Assembly (NCBI GenBank): GCA_963662605.1
Contig: OY759785.1
Location: 2,976,001-3,040,000, forward strand
Direction: 5' to 3'
Source of the DNA: G963662605 sp963662605
GTDB taxonomy: Bacteria; Bacteroidota; Ignavibacteria; Ignavibacteriales; Ignavibacteriaceae
Length of the DNA: 64,000 nucleotides
This document shows, piece by piece, positions 53,237 to 62,936 of this stretch. A program made the translations under genes and the position numbers. Every line of letters starts with the position of its first letter. Position 1 is the first letter of the stretch. The notes under the pieces were generated by a model. That model saw only the letters and a program-made list of their open reading frames with translations, was not told where the DNA came from and ran no database searches.

Positions 53237-53998
53237 TTATAACAAGGTATATTGTTTTAGTAATAATTGGGTTGCCACCCTACCGGAATTCATCAAAACA
53301 TCTATAATAGAGAGATCCTTGTGAAACTGACCGCTGAGCTGCGCATAAGAATATGGCAATGTTTGCACAAAATTCAACTTAACATCATATTTTTGGAATA
53401 TTTCAGCTGAATAGAGCTGCAATCCCCCAATCGGGTTGATATAATGCCTGCTCTCGAATTCTTTGCAAATGCTCAATATTCTTTGGGTTTTCCTATCCGG
53501 CTGAGCATTAGCCGCCGCCCCATCTTCAGGCAGCTTTTGTAATTCCTGTTCTATTTTTTCAGCATCTTTGCATCCACTCAGAATGGTTGTAGCAATTTCA
53601 AGATGCTGAGCAATGACAGAAATACTGTGTCCATTTATCTGTAATATAGTTGACGCAGTATCGGGAAGAGCCTTTTCGATAACCGGGTACGTCTCGTCAA
53701 AGAACGCTGCGCGGCGATAATTATGATAAATATCCTTCAGCAGCTTTCTTCTTTCTTTATCTGCAAACTTAATGCGGACATCACGTATAAGTGTACCCGA
53801 ATGGACATGTTCCACCTCGAAACCGAAATAAACAGGTCCGCGATTTACTTCCAAAAGCCGATTGCGGTTTATCCATCCTCTGGTTATATAATCAACCTGA
53901 TCATACAGCAGAAAAATATCAACGGCAGTTATTAATTGGAAATATCCGATGTAAGGAAAGAAATAAGGCTGCATAATTGCAAGTTTTTGTCCCTGCAT
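53237..53998 (-). CDS. WbqC-like family protein
   Basis: 253 residues. LAIMQPYFFPYIGYFQLITAVDIFLLYDQVDYITRGWINRNR is the conserved WbqC opening (quoted from residues 6-47, in which the pattern MQPYFFPYIGYFQLI is diagnostic). The C-terminal half has HYINPIGGLQLY. WbqC-like proteins occur in O-antigen and other sugar-modification loci next to aminotransferases and may act in transfer of an acyl or amino-acid group to a nucleotide amino sugar; the activity is not established. It follows the DegT aminotransferase by 5 nt. Confidence 0.85.
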   Translation of the reverse strand: MQGQKLAIMQPYFFPYIGYFQLITAVDIFLLYDQVDYITRGWINRNRLLEVNRGPVYFGFEVEHVHSGTLIRDVRIKFADKERRKLLKDIYHNYRRAAFFDETYPVIEKALPDTASTILQINGHSISVIAQHLEIATTILSGCKDAEKIEQELQKLPEDGAAANAQPDRKTQRILSICKEFESRHYINPIGGLQLYSAEIFQKYDVKLNFVQTLPYSYAQLSGQFHKDLSIIDVLMNSGRVATQLLLKQYTLL

Positions 53999-54003
53999 TT
54001 TCT

Positions 54004-55140
54004 TTATCTCTTCAAAGATTTGATGAAGTCAGCTATCTTCACGGCAGTTTCATGATTCAGTTCCGGATAAAACGGGAGACATAAAACTTCCTTGGCAATT
54101 TGACTTGCAACCGGAAGATTTTCAGGTTTTGATGAGTTAAAAGTGCGATAAATTTCCAATGATGATATCAACGGATAAAAATACCGCCTGGTATAAATAT
54201 TTACCTTTTTCAATTCTTCATAAACATACTTCCGGGATCTGCCGAACACTTTCTCATTGATTCGAACCGGGAAATACGCATAATTATAGTCCACATCACT
54301 GCCCACGGGGAAGAATGATATACCCTCTGTTCCCTTTAAACAATCCATATAAACATTAAACAGCTCTTTCCGTTTTAGCTTAAGCTCTTCAAGATGTTTT
54401 AACTGCATCAACCCGAATGCAGCCTGAAATTCATTCATCTTCGCATTGATACCAATATCTTCGATTGAAATCTCTCCAACAAAACCAAAATTCTTAAGAC
54501 GGTCAACTCTTTGCTTGACTTCTTTAGAGGGAGATATAATTGCCCCTCCTTCAATACTTGAAAAAACTTTTGTGGCATGAAAACTCAACACAGAAATATC
54601 GCCCCAGTTTAATATAGACTTCCCATTGCTTCTCACATTAAAGGCATGAGCCGCGTCATAAATAACTTTCAGATTATGTCGTTTGGCGACAGCCCGAATT
54701 CTCTCATTGTCGCATGGATTCCCGTAAATATGAACAGGCAGGATTGCTGTTGTCGCCGGTGTAATTGCCGCCTCGATCAAATCCGGATTCAGATTCCCGG
54801 TTGCAGGATCAACGTCAACAAAAACCGGTTGAAGTTGATTCCAGATTAATGAGTGTGCGGTCGCAACAAAACTATACGGAGTTGTTATAATTTCGCCATG
54901 CAGCCCTAAAACTTTGATGGCAATAAGAAGCCCTAATGTGCCGTTTGAAACTATACTCAGGTGTTTTACTCCAAGTACTTTGGCCAATTGATTTTCAAAT
55001 TCTTCTGCTAACGGGCCCCAGTTAGTGAGGTGTTTATTTTTCCAAATCGTTTCAAGATACGGCAGATATTCGCTCAAATCCGGCAAATACGGCCGGGTTA
55101 CATAAATGGGTTCCTCCGATAAGGGCTTACGGTCACTCAT
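54004..55140 (-). CDS. DegT/DnrJ/EryC1/StrS family sugar aminotransferase
   Basis: 378 residues from ATG 55140, which has GAGGAG upstream and overlaps the preceding gene by 4 nt. The open frame continues further upstream but only inside that gene. PLP-enzyme landmarks: IVSNGTLGLLIAIKVLG, VIYDAAHAFNV and SFHATKVFSSIEGG with the Schiff-base Lys, then MNEFQAAFGL. It makes an amino-deoxy sugar from a keto nucleotide sugar. With WbqC 5 nt downstream, a modified amino sugar for a surface glycan is the likely product. Confidence 0.92.
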   Translation of the reverse strand: MSDRKPLSEEPIYVTRPYLPDLSEYLPYLETIWKNKHLTNWGPLAEEFENQLAKVLGVKHLSIVSNGTLGLLIAIKVLGLHGEIITTPYSFVATAHSLIWNQLQPVFVDVDPATGNLNPDLIEAAITPATTAILPVHIYGNPCDNERIRAVAKRHNLKVIYDAAHAFNVRSNGKSILNWGDISVLSFHATKVFSSIEGGAIISPSKEVKQRVDRLKNFGFVGEISIEDIGINAKMNEFQAAFGLMQLKHLEELKLKRKELFNVYMDCLKGTEGISFFPVGSDVDYNYAYFPVRINEKVFGRSRKYVYEELKKVNIYTRRYFYPLISSLEIYRTFNSSKPENLPVASQIAKEVLCLPFYPELNHETAVKIADFIKSLKR

Positions 55141-56516
55141 GCAGTCGTCTCCTCTTTTCGAAAAAGATGCCGGAGTCCATTTTCGCGGATATCTGCATAA
55201 ACTACTCCTGCAAGCATGGTAAAAGTCCAGATAAATGTCACGTGATATCGAGCCTGTGCCACTCTGCCGCATGCAACAGAGGTATATAGGAACCATAATA
55301 TTGTTAAAAATATGATGACCGAATATTTCTTCCGCAATTTTTTACTGCCCAGTGCAATGAGCACAGGGAAGATGAGTATCGCTGAATATAACATAGAGAA
55401 AAGAGCAGTTAAATTTTTCTGAGAAAAAACCGAACTATGCGTTTGACCGGCCGCCTTGGGATCTTCAAACTCATCCGAAAGGACAGTTCGAGTAAAGGCC
55501 TTCTGAAAATTCAACAGGACTCTCGTTCCGGGTTGGAAATACGCATAACTTTCCGCGAAGGAATGATATATCGCGGTGAATGGATACTTTCTCAAATTTG
55601 CTTTTGTAATTGAATCCGTAATATGTCCATACAATGCCCAATCCGGCTTTGTAGAATCATAACCCCCTTTTGCTAATGTCTGCCGTAATTCACCTCGTAC
55701 GCTGTCATCTGCCATTGGATAACCATTCTGAGCAAGGAATTTAATATCTATGCTCCTGCCCGCTTTTTCAGAGTATTCCTGTCTTGACAGAGAATAAACG
55801 CCGAAATGATTATGAATGTAAAACCGGTAGAGATAAAGCGGAGTCTGGAATACGGCATAAAATAAAACGACAAACAATAATCTCTTCCATATACTATCCT
55901 TATAATATACCAGGATGAACAGAGCGAATAATGTGAATGTAAACGTGAGTATCGGTTTAAAGAAAACCCCGACACTTAATATGAGCGCTGAGGAAAGTGT
56001 CAGCAGCATCTTTTTTCTGCTTTCAGCTTTCTGTGCAATTATTAAAATATATGTAGCCCAAACCTGAAATAAAAGCATATACATTTCAGGCATGAAGGTA
56101 TAACTATATATCAATGTCACAGGTTCAAAAAGGAATAATGCCATCACCAACAAATACCCCTTGGCTGTATATTGACTCACAATAAGAACCAGCAGCCATG
56201 CAATCAACAGATTAAGTATTTGCTGTAAAAGGATTGTTCCCAGCCAGGTAATCGGGAAGAGATATTGAGTAAGTACAATAATCAACGGAAAACCGGGCAT
56301 GGTTCTCGGCAGCACACTCATATGCCCGTTTCTCATATCCATGGCAAATTTTACATAATTTCTTGTGTCGGATGTTTCAATACCGGATGCACCATTATGA
56401 GTTACGAGAACAACAACAATAATTCGCAGAATAAAAATCAGAAACAGGAACAACAGTATTTTATTCTTCATTCCTTTTGATTCTTCCTTCGCCTTATTTG
56501 CCTGAAAGATGCTCAT
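55137..56516 (-). CDS. Polytopic GT-C-type glycosyltransferase
   Basis: 459 residues with about 9-10 membrane helices. ETSDTRNYVKFAMDMRNGH and PRTMPGFPLIIVL resemble the first periplasmic loop of GT39/PMT-type enzymes, including an acidic residue near the first helix. The C-terminus is a short cytoplasmic tail. It would use a polyprenyl-phosphate sugar donor. An SD, GGAG, precedes the ATG. It lies between the flippase gene (16 nt) and the aminotransferase (4-nt overlap). Confidence 0.78.
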   Translation of the reverse strand: MSIFQANKAKEESKGMKNKILLFLFLIFILRIIVVVLVTHNGASGIETSDTRNYVKFAMDMRNGHMSVLPRTMPGFPLIIVLTQYLFPITWLGTILLQQILNLLIAWLLVLIVSQYTAKGYLLVMALFLFEPVTLIYSYTFMPEMYMLLFQVWATYILIIAQKAESRKKMLLTLSSALILSVGVFFKPILTFTFTLFALFILVYYKDSIWKRLLFVVLFYAVFQTPLYLYRFYIHNHFGVYSLSRQEYSEKAGRSIDIKFLAQNGYPMADDSVRGELRQTLAKGGYDSTKPDWALYGHITDSITKANLRKYPFTAIYHSFAESYAYFQPGTRVLLNFQKAFTRTVLSDEFEDPKAAGQTHSSVFSQKNLTALFSMLYSAILIFPVLIALGSKKLRKKYSVIIFLTILWFLYTSVACGRVAQARYHVTFIWTFTMLAGVVYADIRENGLRHLFRKEETTA

Positions 56517-56532
56517 TAAGAGTTCTCCTTAT

Positions 56533-58008
56533 TTACAATTTTTCATCATTGTTCTTCTTACCAAAACCGGCCGAAACAATCTCCCTCAGGAAATTGACTT
56601 CGTTTCTTCCGGTTATTGACGCAATAATTAAATATAGACAAGAAAAAGAAATTACTTGCAACGTAAACACATAAAATATATTTGTCATGCCTTGCAGTAT
56701 GCCAAAACTAACAGCAACAACACCCACAGTGATTACCGGCGGTATCATCAAGTCTTTCATTTGCCGCCAAAGTGCATACCCGATATATTTTTTCGTATAG
56801 ACCATATGCAACACTAAACCCAGAGCTCCGGCAACAACCTGAGCAATGATAATGGCAATTACTCCAAGTTTAAAAACAATAAACAACCCGGCAATCGCGA
56901 GAATTTTCTTAACGACTTCCAGTTTCAGACTGACACCGCTCTTCCCCTTCGCATTCAAGAGACTTGCATGAAGCGTATGAAACGGCAGCACCCAGCCCAG
57001 TAAAAGTAAGAGTTGGAAGTATGGAACCATACCAATCCATTTTTCGGTAAGAACTATCACCACAAATGAATTTGCCGTGAGAACCATCATGCCGATGATA
57101 AACGACATCAGGAATGATATTACGCGAATCTGTTTGCCAAATAATTCCCGGAGTTTCTCGTCGTCGTTCTGCACTTTTGTAAATACAGGAAAAGAGACCG
57201 CCTGTATTATTTGAATCGTGCTCATTACCGGAATGTTTTGAATCATCCTTGATTTCGAGTATAGTCCGCCGGTAACCGACTTATACACTTTGCCGATAAA
57301 CATGGTGAAAAAATTCGTGTAAAACGCATCCAGCAGACTTGCCCCCAATAAGCGAATTGAGTAGCTGTAGTAAGTCTTGATATTATTGAAGTCAAAATTG
57401 AATTTTGGAAACCAGCCTGAAACAAAAAACAATATAATCGAGTTGCTGAGATTAAAGGAAGTGATATAGCAGACAATCGCCCAAACACCAAAACCTTTAA
57501 CAGACATATAAATGCCGATTACTGCGGATAATACGAGACTAAAAAGTTTTGTTTTCGTTAAAATTTGAAGTCGAAGATCCTTCATCAGCTTTGCCTGATA
57601 AATCATTCCGAAACCCTGAATGGGAATGTTTAATGCAAGTACTTTAATAATGGGAACAAGCTGAGGTTGTCCATAAAAACGACTTATAATTCCGGACGCT
57701 CCGGCGAGACATATATAAATAAGCAGTCCAATGGTAGTATTGCAAAACAAAATCAAAGATTGGTCATCAGCATGCGCTTCGGTATTGCGAATAAACCCCT
57801 GCCCCAAACCAAAATCAGCGATAAGTAAACCCGCGGCAATGAAGATATCCAGCATGGCAATCAATCCGTAATCGGATGGCAAAAGAAGGCGGGTCATTAC
57901 AATACCAACAAGAGCAGAAAGGAATTGTATCCCCATCTTTTCGATAAGGCTCCAGAACGCGCTTCGCTTTGCCTGCTGTTTCAGAACAGCGGTGGAATCA
58001 CTGCTCAT
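56533..58008 (-). CDS. MOP-superfamily polysaccharide flippase (WzxC-like)
   Basis: 491 residues with about 12-14 membrane helices. The opening KRSAFWSLIEKMGIQFLSALVGIVMTRLLLPSDYGLIA is typical of polysaccharide exporters of the RfbX/WzxC type (pattern FWSLIEKMGIQFLSA). Later segments GFGMIYQAKLMKDLRLQ and TLHASLLNAKGKSG are also family-like. It would flip lipid-linked oligosaccharides across the inner membrane. It probably serves the glycan made by the neighbouring aminotransferase and glycosyltransferases. Confidence 0.9.
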   Translation of the reverse strand: MSSDSTAVLKQQAKRSAFWSLIEKMGIQFLSALVGIVMTRLLLPSDYGLIAMLDIFIAAGLLIADFGLGQGFIRNTEAHADDQSLILFCNTTIGLLIYICLAGASGIISRFYGQPQLVPIIKVLALNIPIQGFGMIYQAKLMKDLRLQILTKTKLFSLVLSAVIGIYMSVKGFGVWAIVCYITSFNLSNSIILFFVSGWFPKFNFDFNNIKTYYSYSIRLLGASLLDAFYTNFFTMFIGKVYKSVTGGLYSKSRMIQNIPVMSTIQIIQAVSFPVFTKVQNDDEKLRELFGKQIRVISFLMSFIIGMMVLTANSFVVIVLTEKWIGMVPYFQLLLLLGWVLPFHTLHASLLNAKGKSGVSLKLEVVKKILAIAGLFIVFKLGVIAIIIAQVVAGALGLVLHMVYTKKYIGYALWRQMKDLMIPPVITVGVVAVSFGILQGMTNIFYVFTLQVISFSCLYLIIASITGRNEVNFLREIVSAGFGKKNNDEKL

Positions 58009-58131
58009 TGATTCATGTCCGGTATCTCACTTATGTGGATAAACATCTATTATTTGAGTAATACTACCTGGTGAAAATATGACGATAACACACTAAGAGT
58101 GTAATTAAAGCTTCTGGAAATTACTAAAAAA

Positions 58132-59553
58132 TCAGAAACCGCTAAGAAAAAACTTTTGAAGTATCTGTTTATTTCCGTCATGGGGTTCATCGGAAAGATA
58201 CTTTTCTGAAAAGTCGAGGGCCATTCTTGTGCAGTGATCCAGATTAGCATAGGTAAATAGCCCGTTCCTGCCGAAGCTGAACAGATTTTCCAGAGAAAAA
58301 ATAAAATCAAAAATGTCGGATACAATATTCTGGTAATCCACTATCAATCTCGGATTTGCATATGGCGTATAAATTGAAAATACCTTTTCAACATCCCGGG
58401 CATCGAGATCAAAAACCAAATTGAAACGGCTCAATATCACCTTGGACAATTCCTCATCGGGCATGCTGAATAACTCATCTCCTTTGTTGACGGGAAGTTC
58501 GAAAGTCAGAGTTGAGTGTCCCTCTTCCACCATTTCAAATTCATTATAGACTTCCTCTCCCACCCGGTAAAAAGGTATCCGGTCATCATTAAAATTCACA
58601 AACCAGGCACCTGTTATATCCGGCCGCTTGACCTTCATAACGAAAAATCGCATCTCGACATATTCTAATCTTTTCGCCTGATCGTAAATGTGCTGCAATT
58701 TCGGATCTTCAAAATTACATAGTTGGCCTAAAGGCAGAGTTGAAATAACATCGGCACCCATCGCGTTGTATTCTGCCTTATCCGTTAAAATTTTTGCAAC
58801 TCTTCCGTTTTCAATGATAAGCCGGGTAAGTGATTCACAACCATGATACTGCACGTTCGACATCGCAAGTAATTCCCGATAGAAGAAATTCGGCATCTCC
58901 CCGTATCCGCCCTTGCAATAATAACTTTTACCGGTTTGTTGTTGAACCGGTATTCTGTGGAAATTCTTTTTAAAGGTCTCCTTCAAAATTTTTCTGACGG
59001 AGAGAAGCGGGATTTTCTTTTTACCCATTGCAGACGAAAGCTGATGCGGGTCACATTTCTGCACCTTACTGAGATAGGGCTTGAAATATACTTCATACAA
59101 CCCCCTCCCATACCGGTCAACAATCCACTCGTCCAAATGTTCAGTATGCGTTTCCTTTTTGAAATTAACCCTAAACCTTGCCCATAGGTACGATATACCG
59201 ACTCTGATAAGCTGCTTCATACTCATGAGTTTGAATAACTCACCACCCAAAAACGGGAATGTAACAAGTTTTCCGAATATGAAGAGGCGGAAGTTTCTCT
59301 GGCGGTTAAGGAAAATACCGTCCAAATGCTTTTGGTAGAATTCCAATATTTCCGGATCGTGGGTAAAAAAATTATGGGCTCCCTGATCGTACAATCCCCC
59401 GTCTTTCTTTATTGTTTTTGCCAACCCGCCCGGAGTGTCCTCTTTCTCGATTATCAAAACGCTTAAGCCTGCATTAGCAAGTTTCCAGGCAGTAACAAGC
59501 CCGGTGATTCCAGCGCCGAGAATTATAACTTTCTTTGTATCAGTTTTGACCAT
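58132..59553 (-). CDS. FAD-dependent oxidoreductase (amine-oxidase/UDP-galactopyranose-mutase-like)
   Basis: 473 residues. The Rossmann FAD site is VIILGAGITGLVTAWKL (about 8-24), followed by IIEKEDTPGGLAKT. GLYDQGAHNFF, WIVDRYGRGLYEVYFKPY and the ending GRNGLFTYANLDHC resemble a branch of protoporphyrinogen-oxidase-like proteins found in glycan clusters. The reaction is unknown; modification of a nucleotide or lipid-linked sugar is plausible from the context. It lies 35 nt downstream of the TMTC-like gene and 123 bp upstream of the flippase gene. Confidence 0.8.
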   Translation of the reverse strand: MVKTDTKKVIILGAGITGLVTAWKLANAGLSVLIIEKEDTPGGLAKTIKKDGGLYDQGAHNFFTHDPEILEFYQKHLDGIFLNRQRNFRLFIFGKLVTFPFLGGELFKLMSMKQLIRVGISYLWARFRVNFKKETHTEHLDEWIVDRYGRGLYEVYFKPYLSKVQKCDPHQLSSAMGKKKIPLLSVRKILKETFKKNFHRIPVQQQTGKSYYCKGGYGEMPNFFYRELLAMSNVQYHGCESLTRLIIENGRVAKILTDKAEYNAMGADVISTLPLGQLCNFEDPKLQHIYDQAKRLEYVEMRFFVMKVKRPDITGAWFVNFNDDRIPFYRVGEEVYNEFEMVEEGHSTLTFELPVNKGDELFSMPDEELSKVILSRFNLVFDLDARDVEKVFSIYTPYANPRLIVDYQNIVSDIFDFIFSLENLFSFGRNGLFTYANLDHCTRMALDFSEKYLSDEPHDGNKQILQKFFLSGF

Positions 59554-59588
59554 TCTACTCCTAATTATAATAAGCTTTACTTAAGTAA

Positions 59589-61595
59589 TCAGCGAATTCC
59601 GAGCTCCTGCATAAGTTGAGCCGCTCCCGAGTAACCCAATTTCCGGGCCTCCATCAAGTCGAGTATTGCGGATTCAAAGTTCTTTTGCCTCAACTTAACG
59701 GTCGCCCTGCCATAATAAGCAGCGCCCAGCTTGCTATCCATTCCAATCACTCTGTCAAAATAACTGATTGCTTCATCATAGCGGTTCAATTCCCGCAATG
59801 TGACCCCTATGTTGTTATATGGAAGAATATAAAACGGATTGATAGCGATTGCTTCTTTGTAGTCGCGTAACGCACCTTCATAATCATGAATTTCATATTT
59901 CGCGATACCGCGATTGGTAAAGACATCAATGGATTTCGGACTCATGCTGAGAGTTTTATTATAGTCGGCAATTGCCTGTTTATAATGCTTCATCGCCAGA
60001 TGCGTATTTCCTCGGTTATAATAAATCTGGGGCATAGTGCTGTCTATCTGTGCCGCCATATCGAGATCGTTGAGCGAACCTTCAAAATCCTGTCTATTGT
60101 ATTTCTGGTTGGCGCGGCTTGATAACACCTGCGCCATTGCATTGGCAGAAGGAAGAGTGTTGAGGCACTGCATTGCCTTGGAATACTCATTCATCGCCTT
60201 GCTGTTTTTATTTTGTGTTTCAAAAATAATACCCCGGTAAAAATAGGACATGGAATTTTCCCAAATAGCCAATGAGGCGCTAAGATCCGATAAAGCCAAA
60301 TCAACCTTGCCCTGTCCGAAATAATTCACACCCCGTCCGGACAATGCCGAAGCATTCCGGGGGTTACATTCAATTGCTCGATTATTAAATGGGAAATTCT
60401 CTTTATAGTAACCACTCTGAATAAATGTTTGCACAGAGAATATAATCAACACGATAGCTGCGGCATACGGAAAATAACTCTTATCAGCGATCCCGTGCTC
60501 TTTAATAAACACTCCCGCAATCAAAAACACGCCTAACATTGGGAGATAATCACGATGCTCAAGATAATTATAAAAATAGTCGGCGTTTGACAGCCGGTAA
60601 AACATCGGCGCTATGTTAAATAGTATAACCCACGCCAGTCCCCATAGATAGATATAGTTCTTATCCGTCGCTTTGCGTATGCAAAATATACCGACCGGGA
60701 TAATTGTCAATATACCTATAAGCAGAGAAGCCGCATCAAACAGAGGAAGTGTCGAAAGGTTATAGGGGACTAAAATTTTCCCAAACAAGCTTGGAATGGC
60801 CGGAAGATTTTTCACGAAATTTTGCAATGTGAATGCGTCCGGAGGCATTGATTCATGGAATGAGAATTTTCTCAATATAAAAAAGATACCCATCGCTAAA
60901 GCCCAGCCTGAAAACATCGGCAGGTATTTTTTGAAAGTAAATTTATCTCCGAGCAGATACACGGAATATGCACATAAGAAAAACGGGAAAAATACCGTGG
61001 ATTCCTTTGTCATAAACGTTATTAAAAATATGGCGAAATGCCCGTACAGATATATTAGTCGTTTCTGCCGTATATAATTGTCATAACTGATAAATGTCAA
61101 CATTCCAAAAATCGCTATCAAGGTATCGCCTCTGGAAGGTACCCATCCAACAGCGACCGCAGTCAATGGATGCACGGAAAAAATCAGCGAGACAACAAAT
61201 GCTACTTTTCGGGAAATAGCAAAATGCTGCAGAAAGTAATACAGTGTTACAACTGAGCCTAAATGGACAAGGATATTTGAGACGTGGTACATCCACGGGT
61301 TAGCACCACTTATTGATGCGTCTATTTCATATGTTAAAAATTGAATCGGGCGATAAAATGAATTGCCGAAATTTCCAAGTGAAAGCAGCGTTTTAAGTAT
61401 ATCACCGCCCCCTTTGAATGTTTTCAACCACAAATCGGCATTCTCGATTATCCCGTTGTCATCAAAACCAATTATTTGAAATCCGATGGTCCGGACATAA
61501 ATAATGAGCGGCAAAATCAGCAATACAAGAATGTGTAGTTTTCGATTATTCTCAAATGCTGCCCTGCTCAGATATGTTTTGATAAATTCGCGCAT
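59589..61595 (-). CDS. TMTC-like membrane glycosyltransferase with TPR domain
   Basis: 668 residues. The membrane part (about 20-405, roughly 10 helices) begins with the first-loop acidic motif GFDDNGIIENADLW and has YRPIQFLTYEID and FSVHPLTAVAVGWVPSRGDTL, as in the TMTC1-4 O-mannosyltransferases and their bacterial relatives. The soluble part (about 415-668) carries six or seven TPR units, with phrases such as PQIYYNRGNTHLAMKHYKQAI. In animals TMTC proteins O-mannosylate cadherins; bacterial substrates are unknown. It leads the glycan cluster. No SD is visible before the ATG. Confidence 0.85.
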   Translation of the reverse strand: MREFIKTYLSRAAFENNRKLHILVLLILPLIIYVRTIGFQIIGFDDNGIIENADLWLKTFKGGGDILKTLLSLGNFGNSFYRPIQFLTYEIDASISGANPWMYHVSNILVHLGSVVTLYYFLQHFAISRKVAFVVSLIFSVHPLTAVAVGWVPSRGDTLIAIFGMLTFISYDNYIRQKRLIYLYGHFAIFLITFMTKESTVFFPFFLCAYSVYLLGDKFTFKKYLPMFSGWALAMGIFFILRKFSFHESMPPDAFTLQNFVKNLPAIPSLFGKILVPYNLSTLPLFDAASLLIGILTIIPVGIFCIRKATDKNYIYLWGLAWVILFNIAPMFYRLSNADYFYNYLEHRDYLPMLGVFLIAGVFIKEHGIADKSYFPYAAAIVLIIFSVQTFIQSGYYKENFPFNNRAIECNPRNASALSGRGVNYFGQGKVDLALSDLSASLAIWENSMSYFYRGIIFETQNKNSKAMNEYSKAMQCLNTLPSANAMAQVLSSRANQKYNRQDFEGSLNDLDMAAQIDSTMPQIYYNRGNTHLAMKHYKQAIADYNKTLSMSPKSIDVFTNRGIAKYEIHDYEGALRDYKEAIAINPFYILPYNNIGVTLRELNRYDEAISYFDRVIGMDSKLGAAYYGRATVKLRQKNFESAILDLMEARKLGYSGAAQLMQELGIR

Positions 61596-61793
61596 GCTTT
61601 ATAGTAATTATCAGGAAAATTTTTAAATATCAAGTTAATCATAATACACTAAAAAAACACAATGTGCCCGGTATTTGCTTCGACTTTCAGGCGATTGCCG
61701 GTCAAACTGCGGACATGAAAATTTTTAATTACATCTGAAAGCAGTATTTTCCGCCTTGGTAAAATAGAATCTTGCATAAGAAACCGAGTAAAA

Positions 61794-62936
61794 ATGTTTA
61801 CCCGTAATTCCGAAATTAATCCTAAAAATTTATTCGCTCTCAATTTTGCGAAGATGTTTTTTATTATCCTTACGGGGACTGCAATTATCGTAGCACTGCA
61901 TTATTACTATTTCCTCGGCAAAAGTAATGCCCGCGTATATCCCCTGCTTTACCATCTCATATTTAATTTGTTATACTGGTGGTCGTGGGCGGCATTTCTC
62001 CCGGTTATTTTTACGTTAACTGCTTCGGTAAACTCCTATAAACGTTTTAATTATTGGCTATTAGTTTTTGTCGCCGCTCCGCTTACGATATGCCTTATAC
62101 ACCAATTTGTGGGGAGTGTTCTATCCGTTCTGATTTATCAGCACGCTTCCTTTATGCGGGTTCTTAGTTTCCGTGTTCTGAGAAATCAGTGGGCATGGGT
62201 TGATATCGCGATATATTTTGCACTCGTGATAATAACACAAACCCTTTTATCAACTCGGGATTTAAAATCAACCGAAAAGAGGGTGGCTGTATTACAAAAA
62301 CAGTTCGCTTTTTCCCAGCTTAACGTACTGCAAAGTCAACTGCACCCGCATTTTCTTTTCAACACACTCAACACTCTTTCGACATTACTTTTAAAGTCGG
62401 CAAAAACCGATTCTATTCACATGATTGATCTGCTTGAAAGCTTTCTTCAGGCTACATTTTCGAGCAAGAACGAGCAGATCATACCACTTTCCGAAGAGAT
62501 AGTTTTTATAAAAAACTATCTTGAAATAGAGAAAATCAGACTCGGTGAGAGGCTGCGGATTTCTTTCAACCTATCTCCGGAATCGTTATCCGCCTATGTC
62601 CCAAACCTGGTATTGCAGCCGATCGTAGAAAATGCTTTGCGGCATGCTGTTGCAAAACGCCCCGACTCCGGTGAACTCGAAATCTCGTCATATATTAAGG
62701 ATGGACGCTTGCATCTCCATGTGATAGATGACGGCCCCGGGATACATGATTCCACTCAGGTCAAAGATCGAAAAGGTGTCGGTATTCAAATAACTAAGGA
62801 CAGGCTAAAGCAGTTGTTTGGAGAGGGATATACATTTTCCGCTGTTAACAATCCGGATAAGGGAGTTAATGTTGAGTTGGCATTTCAGTTCGTGACAGCG
62901 CATGATGTTGAGGAGTTCATGAACCATGAGAGGTAG
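61794..62936 (+). CDS. LytS/YehU-type sensor histidine kinase (apparently active)
   Basis: 380 residues. Four membrane helices lie within about 18-150 with very short loops and no extracellular sensor domain. The His_kinase domain (PF06580) has QLHPHFLFNTLNTL with phosphoacceptor His186. The HATPase domain has the intact N box PIVENALRHAV, G1 box DDGPGI and G2 region RKGVGIQITKDRL. It would phosphorylate a LytTR-type response regulator, which is probably just outside the window. Its last 11 nt overlap the start of a second, related gene. Confidence 0.92.
   Translation: MFTRNSEINPKNLFALNFAKMFFIILTGTAIIVALHYYYFLGKSNARVYPLLYHLIFNLLYWWSWAAFLPVIFTLTASVNSYKRFNYWLLVFVAAPLTICLIHQFVGSVLSVLIYQHASFMRVLSFRVLRNQWAWVDIAIYFALVIITQTLLSTRDLKSTEKRVAVLQKQFAFSQLNVLQSQLHPHFLFNTLNTLSTLLLKSAKTDSIHMIDLLESFLQATFSSKNEQIIPLSEEIVFIKNYLEIEKIRLGERLRISFNLSPESLSAYVPNLVLQPIVENALRHAVAKRPDSGELEISSYIKDGRLHLHVIDDGPGIHDSTQVKDRKGVGIQITKDRLKQLFGEGYTFSAVNNPDKGVNVELAFQFVTAHDVEEFMNHER

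Noticed and set aside
61649..61843. 64-codon minus-strand open frame between the TMTC-like and LytS genes
   Set aside because: It overlaps the start of the LytS gene, has no SD and has unlikely composition; more probably promoter DNA.
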